DNA from: Nocardia takedensis NBRC 100417
GTDB lineage: Bacteria; Actinomycetota; Actinomycetes; Mycobacteriales; Mycobacteriaceae
Direction of reading: 5' to 3'
Assembly: GCF_000308695.1 (NCBI RefSeq)
Contig: NZ_BAGG01000265.1
Coordinates: 1-64,000 of the forward strand
DNA: 64,000 bases
Below, piece after piece: positions 42,804-51,841 of the stretch (position 1 is its first letter; each line of letters begins with the position of its first letter). A model generated the notes under the pieces. That model worked only from the letters and a program-made list of their open reading frames with translations. It was not told where the DNA came from and made no database searches. Both the position numbers and the translations under genes were made by a program.

Positions 42804-43929
42804 CGACCCCCGCGCGGATCAGCGCTTCTTCCGCACCACGACCCGCGATTTCCTCACCGAGACGATGCCCGTGAGCGCCGTGCGCGCCCACGGCGACGCG
42901 GGCGGCGGCTTCGACCGGGACTGGTGGCGGCGCGCCGCCGAACTCGGCTGGACCGCGATGCTGGTGCCCGAACACCTCGGCGGCGGATCGGTCTCCGGTC
43001 AGCCGGTGACCGAACTCGCCTCGGTGGCCGAGGAACTCGGCCGCGCCGCCGCCCCGGGACCGTTCGTGACGACCAGCGCCGTGCTGGCCGGTCTGGCGCA
43101 CGGTGGCGAGCGCCACGCGGACACCGTAGGCGCGATCCTGTCCGGCGCGACGGTCGCGACCTGGGCGGTCTACGAACCGGGCCGCGGCTTCGACGTGCTC
43201 GGATCGGACGCGGTCGGCCAGACCCGCGCGGTACGCGACGGCGACGGCTACCGCGTGAGCGGGGTCAAGGACCGGGTGGAGGCCGCCGACCAAGCCGACC
43301 TGTTCCTGGTCACCGCCACGAGCGCGGACGGTCCGGTGCAACTGTTGGTGCGCGCCGACGCCCCCGGCGTCACCGTCAGCCCGGCCTGGACCATCGATCT
43401 GACCCGCCGCACCGCGCGGGTCGCCTTCGAGGACGTCCCCGCCGAGGCCGTCGCGCACACCGGCGAGCAGGCCCGCGCGGCGATCGCGGCGCAGGCGGAC
43501 ATCGCCGCGCTGCTCACCGCCGCCGAATCGACCGGGGCCGCCGACCGCGCGCTGACCGGCACCCTGACCTGGTTGTTCGACCGCTACACCTTCGGCAGGC
43601 CACTGGCCTCCTACCAGGCGCTCAAGCACCGGATGGCCGACAACAAGACCTGGCTGGAGGCCTGCCGGGCCACCTCGTTCGCGGCCGCCGCGGCCTGGGA
43701 CGCGGGCGCGCCGCACGCCGCCGAATACGTCAGCGTCGCGAAATCCTATGTGGCGGACAAGACCCCGGTGATCGCCCAGGACTGCGTGCAGTTGCACGGC
43801 GGCATCGGGGTCACCTGGGAACACGATCTGCACCTGTTCCTGCGCCGGATCACCCTGGGCCGCGCCCTCTACGGCACGCCGGAGGAACACCGCCGCCGCA
43901 TCACCGACCTGCTCGACACCGCCGCCTGA
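42796..43929 (+). CDS. Acyl-CoA dehydrogenase, short subunit of a tandem pair
   Basis: 377 residues. Fold pattern: FDRDWWRRAAELGWTAMLVPEHLGG near the start, degraded middle region (SGVKDRVEAADQADLFLV) and C-terminal YTFGRPLASYQALKHRMAD and VQLHGGIGVTWEHDLHLFLRR. The usual SEP..GSD flavin-binding motif is absent, so it is probably the subunit lacking one half of the FAD/active site. The next gene encodes the complementary chain. Such neighbouring FadE pairs form alpha2beta2 heterotetramers in steroid degradation. Start ATG within the preceding gene's end. Confidence 0.9.
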   Translation: MPDDPRADQRFFRTTTRDFLTETMPVSAVRAHGDAGGGFDRDWWRRAAELGWTAMLVPEHLGGGSVSGQPVTELASVAEELGRAAAPGPFVTTSAVLAGLAHGGERHADTVGAILSGATVATWAVYEPGRGFDVLGSDAVGQTRAVRDGDGYRVSGVKDRVEAADQADLFLVTATSADGPVQLLVRADAPGVTVSPAWTIDLTRRTARVAFEDVPAEAVAHTGEQARAAIAAQADIAALLTAAESTGAADRALTGTLTWLFDRYTFGRPLASYQALKHRMADNKTWLEACRATSFAAAAAWDAGAPHAAEYVSVAKSYVADKTPVIAQDCVQLHGGIGVTWEHDLHLFLRRITLGRALYGTPEEHRRRITDLLDTAA

Positions 43930-43952
43930 ACGCACCGAGAAAGGCGTCACCC

Positions 43953-45185
43953 ATGACCACCGACACCGAGTCCGTCGAATCCTTCCGCGCGCGGGCGCGG
44001 ACCTGGCTGCGCGAGAACCTGCCGCCCGCTCCCGACGAGCCGATGAAATCCGACTCCGAACAGGCGTGGGAACATGCCCGGCGGTTGCAGCGCCTGCTGC
44101 ACGACGGCGGTTTCGCCGGCGTCTGCTTCCCCACCGAATACGGCGGCCTCGGACTGAGTTCGGAGCATCAGCGAGCCTTCACCGAGGAGTCGCTGCCCTA
44201 TGAGATGCCGCTGCTGCTGAACGTGCCGACCCTGGCGATCTGCGCCGCCGCGCTGCTGGACCTGGGCACCGAGGAGCAGAAGCGCGCGCACCTGCCCGCG
44301 GTGCTGCGCGGCGACGAACTGCTGGTGCAGTTCCTGTCCGAACCGCGCGGCGGGTCGGATCTGGCCGGCCTCACCACCAAGGCCGAGGCCGACGGCGACC
44401 GCTGGATCCTCAACGGCGCCAAGATCTGGAGTTCGGGCGCATACGCCGCCGACTACGGCCTGTGCCTGGCGCGGACCAACTGGGAGGTGCCCAAACACCG
44501 CGGGCTCACCATGTTCCTGGTGCCGGTGCACGCCGAGGGCGTCACGGTGCAGCGCATCAAACAGGTCACCGGGTCCACCGAATTCTGCCAGGAGTTCTTC
44601 GACGACGTCGCGCTGCCCGCGGACGCGGTGCTCGGCCACGTCGACGCGGGCTGGGAAGCCGCCTCTCGCTTGCTGTTCCACGAACGCGCGGCCCTGGGCG
44701 GCACCTCCCCCTACACCAGCGGCGCGCGCCCGCACCTGGGCGGCGAGGTGGACCGTCTGCTGCGACTGGCCCGGGCCACCGGACAGTTCACGGACCCCCG
44801 CGTCCGCGAGGACATCGGGGCGGCCCGCGCGATGACCGTCGTGCGCGACCAGCTCATCGAACACATCACCGAGGCCATCACCGAAGGCGCGCTGCCGATT
44901 TCGGCCGGAGCCATCACCCGCCTGTTCTCCGCCGAGAACGCCTGGTTGCAAACCGACACCGCCCTGCGCATCGCCGGTCCCGGCGGCGCCACCCACACAC
45001 CGGGCGACGCCGCCGACACCGAGACCGTCGGCCTGGACTACCTGTTCCGGGCGGCGTGGAGCCTGGCGGGCGGCAGCACCGAGATGGCGCGCACCGTCAT
45101 CAGCGAACGCGTCCTGGGCATGCCGCGCGAATACGCCGCCGACCGGGACGTGCCGTTCAACCAGGTCCAGCAGGGACGCCGCTGA
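43953..45185 (+). CDS. Acyl-CoA dehydrogenase, long subunit of a tandem pair
   Basis: 410 residues. Seen: FPTEYGGLGLS, flavin motif QFLSEPRGGSDLAGL (about 127-141), WILNGAKIWSSGAYAADYG, and C-terminal WSLAGGSTEMARTVISERVL. It likely pairs with the chain encoded 24 bp upstream. The start ATG at 43953 follows AGAAAGG. Its end is 1 bp from the convergent enoyl-CoA hydratase stop, with no room for a terminator. The acyl-CoA substrate is unknown. Confidence 0.93.
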   Translation: MTTDTESVESFRARARTWLRENLPPAPDEPMKSDSEQAWEHARRLQRLLHDGGFAGVCFPTEYGGLGLSSEHQRAFTEESLPYEMPLLLNVPTLAICAAALLDLGTEEQKRAHLPAVLRGDELLVQFLSEPRGGSDLAGLTTKAEADGDRWILNGAKIWSSGAYAADYGLCLARTNWEVPKHRGLTMFLVPVHAEGVTVQRIKQVTGSTEFCQEFFDDVALPADAVLGHVDAGWEAASRLLFHERAALGGTSPYTSGARPHLGGEVDRLLRLARATGQFTDPRVREDIGAARAMTVVRDQLIEHITEAITEGALPISAGAITRLFSAENAWLQTDTALRIAGPGGATHTPGDAADTETVGLDYLFRAAWSLAGGSTEMARTVISERVLGMPREYAADRDVPFNQVQQGRR

Positions 45186-45186
45186 G

Positions 45187-45954
45187 TCAACGGCCGGTCC
45201 AGCGGGGCGCGCGCTTCTCGGCGAAGGCGCGCGGCCCCTCCTGGGCGTCTTCGCTCTCGTAGCAGTGCTCGGCCGCGTGCCGGGCGGCGCGCAGAGCCGC
45301 GGACCGGCCCATCTCGGTGGCGAGCATGACCGTGTCGCGCGCGGCCCGCACCGACAGCGGCGCGCCCGCCAGGATCTCGTGGGCCAGATCCACCGCCACC
45401 TCGAGCAGGTCGGCCGGGTCGGCCAACCGGTTCACCAGACCGATCTCGTAGGCGCGGTAGGCGTCGATCGGCTTGCCGGTCAACAGGATCTCCATCATGA
45501 TCCGCTGCGGGATCATGTGGATCAGCGGCGCCGCCCACGGGGAGGCGCGCCCCACCTTCACCTCGGTCACCGCGAAACTCGCCGAGGTCGCGGCGACACA
45601 CAGATCGCACGCCTGCGCGATCATCCACCCGCCCGCGAACGCCGCGCCGTTGACCGCGGCGATGGTCGGCTTGCTCAGTTCGACGGTGTCGTAGGGCAGG
45701 GCGAACATCTCGCGCGGCGGCACGCCCATCCCGCTGTCCACCATCTCCTTCAGATCACCGCCCGCGCAGAAGGCCCGACCCGTGCCGGTCAGGATCGCGA
45801 CCCGCAGCGCGGGATCGCGCTCGAACCTGTCCCAGGCGGCGGCCAACCCGGCGCGTACCTCCCGCGACAGGCAGTTGCGTGTCTCGGGCCGGTTCAGGGT
45901 CAGGATCGCGATCCCGTCCTCGCGGGCCTGGAAGACCACGGCGTCCTCGCTCAT
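45187..45954 (-). CDS. Enoyl-CoA hydratase/isomerase family protein
   Basis: 255-residue crotonase-fold protein. Seen: oxyanion loop RAFCAGGDLKEM (about 61-72) and AAVNGAAFAGGWMIAQACDL (about 98-117), then AVTEVKVGRASPWAAP. The hydratase Glu pair is not fully evident (the first is Gly/Ala-rich), so an isomerase or hydrolase function is possible. Start overlaps the upstream CoA-transferase stop by TGATG. End of a minus-strand operon that begins at 48388. Confidence 0.88.
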   Translation of the reverse strand: MSEDAVVFQAREDGIAILTLNRPETRNCLSREVRAGLAAAWDRFERDPALRVAILTGTGRAFCAGGDLKEMVDSGMGVPPREMFALPYDTVELSKPTIAAVNGAAFAGGWMIAQACDLCVAATSASFAVTEVKVGRASPWAAPLIHMIPQRIMMEILLTGKPIDAYRAYEIGLVNRLADPADLLEVAVDLAHEILAGAPLSVRAARDTVMLATEMGRSAALRAARHAAEHCYESEDAQEGPRAFAEKRAPRWTGR

Positions 45955-47225
45955 CAGAAACCTCTCCGCTCGATCTCGCGGGCGGCGCGAGACAGTTCGT
46001 CACGAAAGTCGGGATGGGCCACGGCGACCAACCGCCGGGCCCGCTCGGCCAGCGTGCGGCCCGCCAGTTCGGCGGCGCCGAATTCGGTGACGATCACGTC
46101 CACGTCGCTGCGCGCGGTGGTGACCGGCCCCGACAGCGCCGCGGTGATCCGGCTGACAGCGCCGCCGCGCGCCGTGCTCGGCAGCGCGATCACCGCGTGC
46201 CCGCCCGGCGAGCGCAGGCCCGCGCGCACGAAATCGACTTGGCCCCCGGTGCCCCCGAGATAGGCCGACCCGCTCTGCTCGGCGTTGACCTGCCCGGTGA
46301 GATCGACCTCGATCGCGGAGTTGATCGTCACCAGGCGGCTCAGCCGCGCCAGCACCGCCGGGTCGTGGGTGTAGTCGGTGGTGCACATGCGCAGGCGCGC
46401 GTTGCGGTCGGCGAAGCGGTAGAGGCGGTCGGTGCCGATCAGCGCGCCGGTGATGGAGACGCCCGCGTCGATCTCCTTGCGCGCGTCGGTGAGCACGCCA
46501 GCCTCGATCAGGTCGACCACGCCGTCGCCGATCATGCCGGAATGCACCCCGAGGTCGCGGCGGTCGCCGAGCAGGCGCAGCACCGCGTCGGGCACCGCGC
46601 CGACGCCGGTCTGCAACACCGCGCCGTCCTCGATGAACGCCGCGACATTGCGGGCGATGGCCTGCTCCAGCGGGCCCGCCGGGGCGGGCGGCACCCGCAC
46701 CGGATCACGCGAAACCGTTACCGCGTAGTCGATCTCGCGCGCGGGCAGGCGTTCCCCCTCGGTCCGCGGCACGCGGTCGTTGACCTCGGCGACCACCACC
46801 CGGGCGGCCCGCACCGCCGCCAGGACGTGGTCGCTGATCAGGCCGAAGCTGTGCGTGCCGTCCGGGTCGGCGGGGGCCACCTGGACGAAGGCGACGTCGC
46901 AGCGCAGCGTGCCGTCCGCGATCATCGGACCGACGCGGCCGACGTGGCAGGGCACGACGTCGAGGCGGTGCGCCTTGGTCAGTGCCCGCAGCGTCCCGAT
47001 CGCGCCCATGCTCCCGGGCCGGAACGCTTCGGCGGCGGCCGGCGTGAACAGCCCGGAGAAACTGGTGGCGATGAACAGGGCAAGATCCGGGATCGCCGCG
47101 CCCTGGGCGATGAGCGCTTCGATCAGCGTCGTCGGTTCGCCGCACGCCTGACCCGCGACGATCCGGTCGCCGGGGCGCAGGATGGCCCGCAGGTCCAACT
47201 CCGGGCCGGACAGGACGGCGGTCAC
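45954..47225 (-). CDS. Acetyl-CoA hydrolase/4-hydroxybutyrate-type CoA transferase
   Basis: 423 residues of the Cat1/AbfT family, which exchanges CoA between acetyl-CoA and an acid or hydrolyses the thioester. Seen: RPGDRIVAGQACGEPTTLIE, IDVAVTV-like strands, LQTGVGAVPDAVL (about 205-217), GVHSGMIGDGVVDLI, the motif INSAIEVDLTGQVNAEQ (about 301-317) and GTGGQVDFVRAGLRS. The GTG at 47225 overlaps the upstream gene by GTGA. A second CoA transferase of another class lies directly upstream, so CoA sharing, not ATP use, may be favoured in this branch. Confidence 0.9.
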   Translation of the reverse strand: MTAVLSGPELDLRAILRPGDRIVAGQACGEPTTLIEALIAQGAAIPDLALFIATSFSGLFTPAAAEAFRPGSMGAIGTLRALTKAHRLDVVPCHVGRVGPMIADGTLRCDVAFVQVAPADPDGTHSFGLISDHVLAAVRAARVVVAEVNDRVPRTEGERLPAREIDYAVTVSRDPVRVPPAPAGPLEQAIARNVAAFIEDGAVLQTGVGAVPDAVLRLLGDRRDLGVHSGMIGDGVVDLIEAGVLTDARKEIDAGVSITGALIGTDRLYRFADRNARLRMCTTDYTHDPAVLARLSRLVTINSAIEVDLTGQVNAEQSGSAYLGGTGGQVDFVRAGLRSPGGHAVIALPSTARGGAVSRITAALSGPVTTARSDVDVIVTEFGAAELAGRTLAERARRLVAVAHPDFRDELSRAAREIERRGF

Positions 47226-48388
47226 CGGGCCGCTCCCGCCCCGTTGTTCCGCCGGACCGTCTCGGCCAGGACCGCTTCGGTGTCGGCCCCCAACCGAGGT
47301 GGCGGGCCCGCTATCCGCCCGGGGGTGCGGGAGAATCGGACCGGCGGACCCGGGAATCGCAGGGGGCCGTGCGGGGAGTCCACGCTCTGGAAGAAGCCGA
47401 CCGCCGCGAGGTGGGCGTCGTCGAACAGGTCGTCGAGGGAGCGCACGGCCGCCGCCGGGATCTCCAGCGCGCGCAGCAGTTCCAGCCATTCGGCGTTGGT
47501 GCGCTGGGCGAAGGTCTCGGCCAGCCGCGCGTAGACCGTGTCGATCCGCTGCGCGCGGTGGGCCAGCGTCGCGAATTCCGGTCCGGCCCAAGGCGGTTGC
47601 ACGGCGTTCACGAACGCCGACCAGTGTTTGTCGTTGTAGACCAGCACGGCCAGGTAGCCGTCGGCCGTGCGGTAGGGCCTGCGGTCCGGGATCACCGCGC
47701 GCGGGTAGCCCGCGGGCGAGAGCGGCGGATCGAACAGGCGACCGTTGGCGTGTTCGACGAGCATGAACGCGGCCATCGTCTCGAACATCGGGACCTCGAC
47801 CTCCTGTCCCTCGCCGGTGCGCTCGCGGTGCAACAGGGCCATCGTGGTGGCGTAGACGGCGGTCATCCCGGCGACCTTGTCGGCGATGATCGTGCCGACG
47901 TAACCCGGTGTGCCGGTGAGCATCTCCTGCACCGCAGGAATGCCGCACTCGGCCTGGACGGTGTCGTCGTAGGCGGGTCGCCCGGATTCGGGTCCGCCGC
48001 GGCCGTAGCCGTAGCAGTGGGTGTAGACGATGTCGGGGCGCAGCGCGGCCACCCGCGCGTAGCCGAAGCCGAGGCGTTCGATCGCGGCGGCGCGCATGGA
48101 GTGCACGAAAACATCCGCGCCCGCAACGAGTTCGCGCAACGCGGCCGCGCCGGATTCGGTGCGCAGATCCAGGACCACACTGCGTTTGCCCCGGTTGACG
48201 TTGGCGAAGACACCGCTCATGCCCGGCTCGGGGCCGACCGAGATGTAGCGGGTGTCGTCGCCGCGCGGCGCTTCGACCTTGATGACCTCCGCGCCCATAT
48301 CGGCCATGATCTGCGTGCAGTACGGGCCCATCACCATCGCCGTGAGATCGATGACCCGGATCCCGGACAGCGGACCTGCGTGTTCCAT
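47222..48388 (-). CDS. Class III CoA transferase (CaiB/BaiF family)
   Basis: 388 residues. Seen: PLSGIRVIDLTAMVMGPYC, ADMGAEVIKVEAP, NRGKRSVVLDL, the catalytic Asp region TIIADKVAGMTAVYA (Asp about 171) and REPTGEGQEVEV-like HRERTGEGQEVEVPM. It starts at the ATG 48388, which follows AAGGAGG at ideal spacing, rather than at 48427. First gene of the minus-strand operon; the divergent ligase gene lies across an 84-bp promoter holding a GntR-type site. It differs from the enzyme at 32692. Confidence 0.92.
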   Translation of the reverse strand: MEHAGPLSGIRVIDLTAMVMGPYCTQIMADMGAEVIKVEAPRGDDTRYISVGPEPGMSGVFANVNRGKRSVVLDLRTESGAAALRELVAGADVFVHSMRAAAIERLGFGYARVAALRPDIVYTHCYGYGRGGPESGRPAYDDTVQAECGIPAVQEMLTGTPGYVGTIIADKVAGMTAVYATTMALLHRERTGEGQEVEVPMFETMAAFMLVEHANGRLFDPPLSPAGYPRAVIPDRRPYRTADGYLAVLVYNDKHWSAFVNAVQPPWAGPEFATLAHRAQRIDTVYARLAETFAQRTNAEWLELLRALEIPAAAVRSLDDLFDDAHLAAVGFFQSVDSPHGPLRFPGPPVRFSRTPGRIAGPPPRLGADTEAVLAETVRRNNGAGAAR

Positions 48389-48441
48389 CGCGTCCTCCTT
48401 CGCACCCACTCGGTGCCGATCCTTCACTGTCTATCTGATGA

Positions 48442-48455
48442 ATCTTTGTAAGGAT
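48442..48455. promoter_or_regulatory. ATCTT-TGTA-AGGAT site in the 48.4 kb divergent promoter
   Basis: Nearly palindromic. With flanks it reads AATCTTTGTAAGGATAG, which matches the site at 61046-61062 at 14 of 17 positions; the next bases also agree in most places. It lies 18 bp before the ligase start and 54 bp before the CoA-transferase start. Confidence 0.55.
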
Positions 48456-48472
48456 AGTGATATCAAGGACGG

Positions 48473-49978
48473 GTGGACAGTTTCACCGGCGAAATCCGTA
48501 CCCCGCGACCGATCGCGCGGGTCCTGGACGCCGCACTCGCCGCCCGGCGCGACTCCCCCGCCGTCGTCGCGACCTCCGGCACATGGACTTACGCCGACTT
48601 GGACGAGCAGGCGGGTCGGGCCGCGGGCGCGCTCTGGGCGCTGGGGGTACGTCCGGGCGACCGGGTCGCGGCCTGCCTGCCCAACGACCTGGCGATCGTG
48701 GCCGCCTTCCACGGCGCGCAGCGGATCGGGGCGATCTGGGCGGGGATCGGCGAAGCACTGGCCCCCGCCGAACAGCAGTACCTGCACGATCTGTGCGCAC
48801 CGGCCGCACTGCTGACGGGTCCGCGCTGGCAGGGGAATTCGCCGCGCGCGGTCGATCCGGGGCGGTGGACCGACCTGCTCGACCGGGCCGACCCCGCACC
48901 GGAGATCGCGCACGACATCGACGCCCCCGCCGGCATCGGATTCACCAGCGGCACCTCCGGTCGACCGAAGGCCGTCGTGCACAGTCAGCGCAATCTGCTG
49001 CTCCCGGGCGCGGTCACGGTCGCGACCCGCGGGTGGGGCCCGGACCTGCGGCGCGGCGACAGCTTCCCGATGACCATCCTCAACATGATGGCGCTGTCCA
49101 CCTTGACCACCGCCCAGGCGGGCGGGTGCGCGGTGATCATGGACCGCCGCGACGTGGCGGGCGTGGCCGAGTGGATCGCCGCGCACCGTGTGACGGTGTG
49201 GAACGGAGCCCCCGCCCAGCTCTACGACCTCGCCCGGCTGCCGGGCGCGGATCTCGGCTCGCTGCGCGAGGTCTGGAGCGGCGGGGCCGACACCTCCGAG
49301 GCGATCCGCACCGCGTTCGCGGCGGCGCACGGCGTCGTCCCGCGCGCCACCTACGGCCTGAGCGAAGCACCCACGGTGGTCGCCATGGACCCGCCCGGCG
49401 ACGCGTGGACCCCGGGCGGCAGCGGACGGGTCCAGCCGCAGTTCCACGTCGCCGCCTACGACGACGACGGTCGCGCGCTCCCCCCGGGCGAACTCGGCGA
49501 ACTGCGCTTGCGCGCCGCCGACACCGGACCGTGGGCCGGACTGTGGCGGCCCTGCCTCGGCTACTGGAGCGACGGCGCGGTGACACCGCCCGAGCCCGGC
49601 CCGTTCGCCACCGGCGACATCGGCACGGTCGACGCGGGCGGCGAACTCGCGGTGCTCGACCGCAAGAAGCTGGTCATCATCCGCGGCGGCGCGAACGTCT
49701 ACCCGCTCGAGGTGGAGCGCGTGCTCGCTGGTCATCCCGACGTGGCGCGGGTCGCGGTGTTCCCGGTGCCGGACGAGCGACTCGGCCAGAAGGTCGCGGC
49801 GGTCATCGAGAGCCCCCGCGAGACACCGGATTTCGCGGCGCTGGCGGCGCTGTGCCGCCGCGAGCTGGCCGGATACAAGGTGCCCGAGATCTGGACCAGG
49901 GTGGCCGCGCTGCCGCTCAACGCCATGGGCAAGGTAGAGCGCACCCGACTCACCGCACTGGTCACGGAGGCCCGATGA
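48473..49978 (+). CDS. Acyl-CoA synthetase (class I adenylate-forming)
   Basis: 501 residues. Seen: IGFTSGTSGRPKAVVHSQ (about 160-177), TYGLSEAPTVV, FATGDIGTVDAGG, hinge DRKKLVIIRGGANVYP and PLNAMGKVERTRL with the catalytic Lys. The GTG at 48473 follows AAGGACGG. It overlaps the next SDR gene by ATGA. Divergent from the CoA-transferase operon, under a site shared with the GntR gene's own promoter region. Substrate unknown. Confidence 0.92.
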   Translation: MDSFTGEIRTPRPIARVLDAALAARRDSPAVVATSGTWTYADLDEQAGRAAGALWALGVRPGDRVAACLPNDLAIVAAFHGAQRIGAIWAGIGEALAPAEQQYLHDLCAPAALLTGPRWQGNSPRAVDPGRWTDLLDRADPAPEIAHDIDAPAGIGFTSGTSGRPKAVVHSQRNLLLPGAVTVATRGWGPDLRRGDSFPMTILNMMALSTLTTAQAGGCAVIMDRRDVAGVAEWIAAHRVTVWNGAPAQLYDLARLPGADLGSLREVWSGGADTSEAIRTAFAAAHGVVPRATYGLSEAPTVVAMDPPGDAWTPGGSGRVQPQFHVAAYDDDGRALPPGELGELRLRAADTGPWAGLWRPCLGYWSDGAVTPPEPGPFATGDIGTVDAGGELAVLDRKKLVIIRGGANVYPLEVERVLAGHPDVARVAVFPVPDERLGQKVAAVIESPRETPDFAALAALCRRELAGYKVPEIWTRVAALPLNAMGKVERTRLTALVTEAR

Positions 49979-50739
49979 ACCCCGCGCTGCGCCTGTTCGA
50001 CCTGCACGGCCGGGTGGCCGTGGTGACCGGGGCCTCCTCGGGTCTCGGGGCCGCGGTGGCCGAGACGCTGGCCGGTCTCGGCGCGCGGGTCGCCGTGGTG
50101 GCCCGCCGGACGGACCGACTCGACGATCTGGCCGACCGCGTCGACGGCATGGCCCTCGCGTGCGATCTGAGCGCACCGGATCGACTGGCCGAGGTGATCC
50201 CGCGGGTCGTCGAGCGACTCGGTCCGCCGCGCGTCCTGGTCAACGCCGCGGGCAACCGGTTCACCACCGCGCGCGCCGAGGACGAACCGCTCGAGGCCGT
50301 GCGCGCCACCCTTGACCTGAACCTGGTGGCCCCGTTCCTGTTGGCGCAGGCGGTGTTCCCGCACATGCGCGACAACGGCGGCGGTTCGATCGTGAACATC
50401 TCCTCGATCAGCGGCCGCGTCGGCGTGCCAGGCATCCCGCAGGCGTCCTACGCGGCGAGCAAGGCCGGATTGTCCGGGCTCACCGCCGAACTCGCCGTGC
50501 AGTGGGCCCGGCATTCGATCCGGGTGAACACCGTCGCCCCAGGATTCTTCCGCAGCGAGATCACCGACAGCCTCTACGACAGCGAACGCGGCGCGGACTA
50601 CCTGCGGCGCAACACCCCGCTGCCCACCGAGGCCACGGCCGAGGATCTGGTCGGCGCGGTCACCTGGCTGGCGAGCGAGGCCGCCCGCTACGTCACCGGA
50701 CAGACCGTCGTCGTCGACGGCGGTTGGACGGCACGTTGA
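49975..50739 (+). CDS. Short-chain dehydrogenase/reductase
   Basis: 254-residue classical SDR. Seen: VVTGASSGLGAAVAETLA (about 16-33), NAAGN, NISSISG Ser region, catalytic SYAASKAGLSG, APGFFRSEIT and YVTGQTVVVDGGW. This arrangement is typical of 3-hydroxyacyl-CoA or gluconate-5-dehydrogenase-like SDRs. It is translationally coupled to the ligase, and the pair forms the plus side of the 48.4 kb divergent promoter. Confidence 0.92.
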   Translation: MNPALRLFDLHGRVAVVTGASSGLGAAVAETLAGLGARVAVVARRTDRLDDLADRVDGMALACDLSAPDRLAEVIPRVVERLGPPRVLVNAAGNRFTTARAEDEPLEAVRATLDLNLVAPFLLAQAVFPHMRDNGGGSIVNISSISGRVGVPGIPQASYAASKAGLSGLTAELAVQWARHSIRVNTVAPGFFRSEITDSLYDSERGADYLRRNTPLPTEATAEDLVGAVTWLASEAARYVTGQTVVVDGGWTAR

Positions 50740-50764
50740 CCAGAGGATTTCCGGCGCGCGCCGG

Positions 50765-50795
50765 TTGACATCACCCACCCCGAGCGGAACATAAT
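50765..50795 (+). promoter_or_regulatory. Probable promoter of the 50.8 kb operon
   Basis: TTGACA (50765-50770) and CATAAT (50790-50795) resemble -35 and -10 boxes, though the 19-bp spacing is long. The expected start, near 50802, is immediately upstream of and partly under the operator at 50806-50822, a repressor arrangement. Confidence 0.45.
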
Positions 50796-50805
50796 CATAC
50801 CCATT

Positions 50806-50822
50806 GGAGAATGTAATTCTCC
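50806..50822. promoter_or_regulatory. GGAGAAT-GTA-ATTCTCC operator before the AcuI-like gene
   Basis: Perfect 7-bp arms with a 3-bp spacer; both arms are identical to the Mce-operon site at 23272-23288. It lies 24 bp before the start codon. Confidence 0.72.
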
Positions 50823-50846
50823 TGATAGTGGAAGGACACTCCCCGG

Positions 50847-51830
<984 letters not shown>

Positions 51831-51841
51831 GGAGCGCGCCG

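Noticed and set aside
45183..45189. A terminator between the convergent ACAD and enoyl-CoA hydratase genes
   Set aside because: The two stop codons are 1 bp apart; no hairpin fits there.
9821..50822. KstR or KstR2 operator sites of cholesterol catabolism
   Set aside because: I looked for their AACA/TGTT-type and CAAG/CTTG-type dyads in the promoter regions and found none that was convincing; the shared motif here is GAGAAT/ATTCTC.
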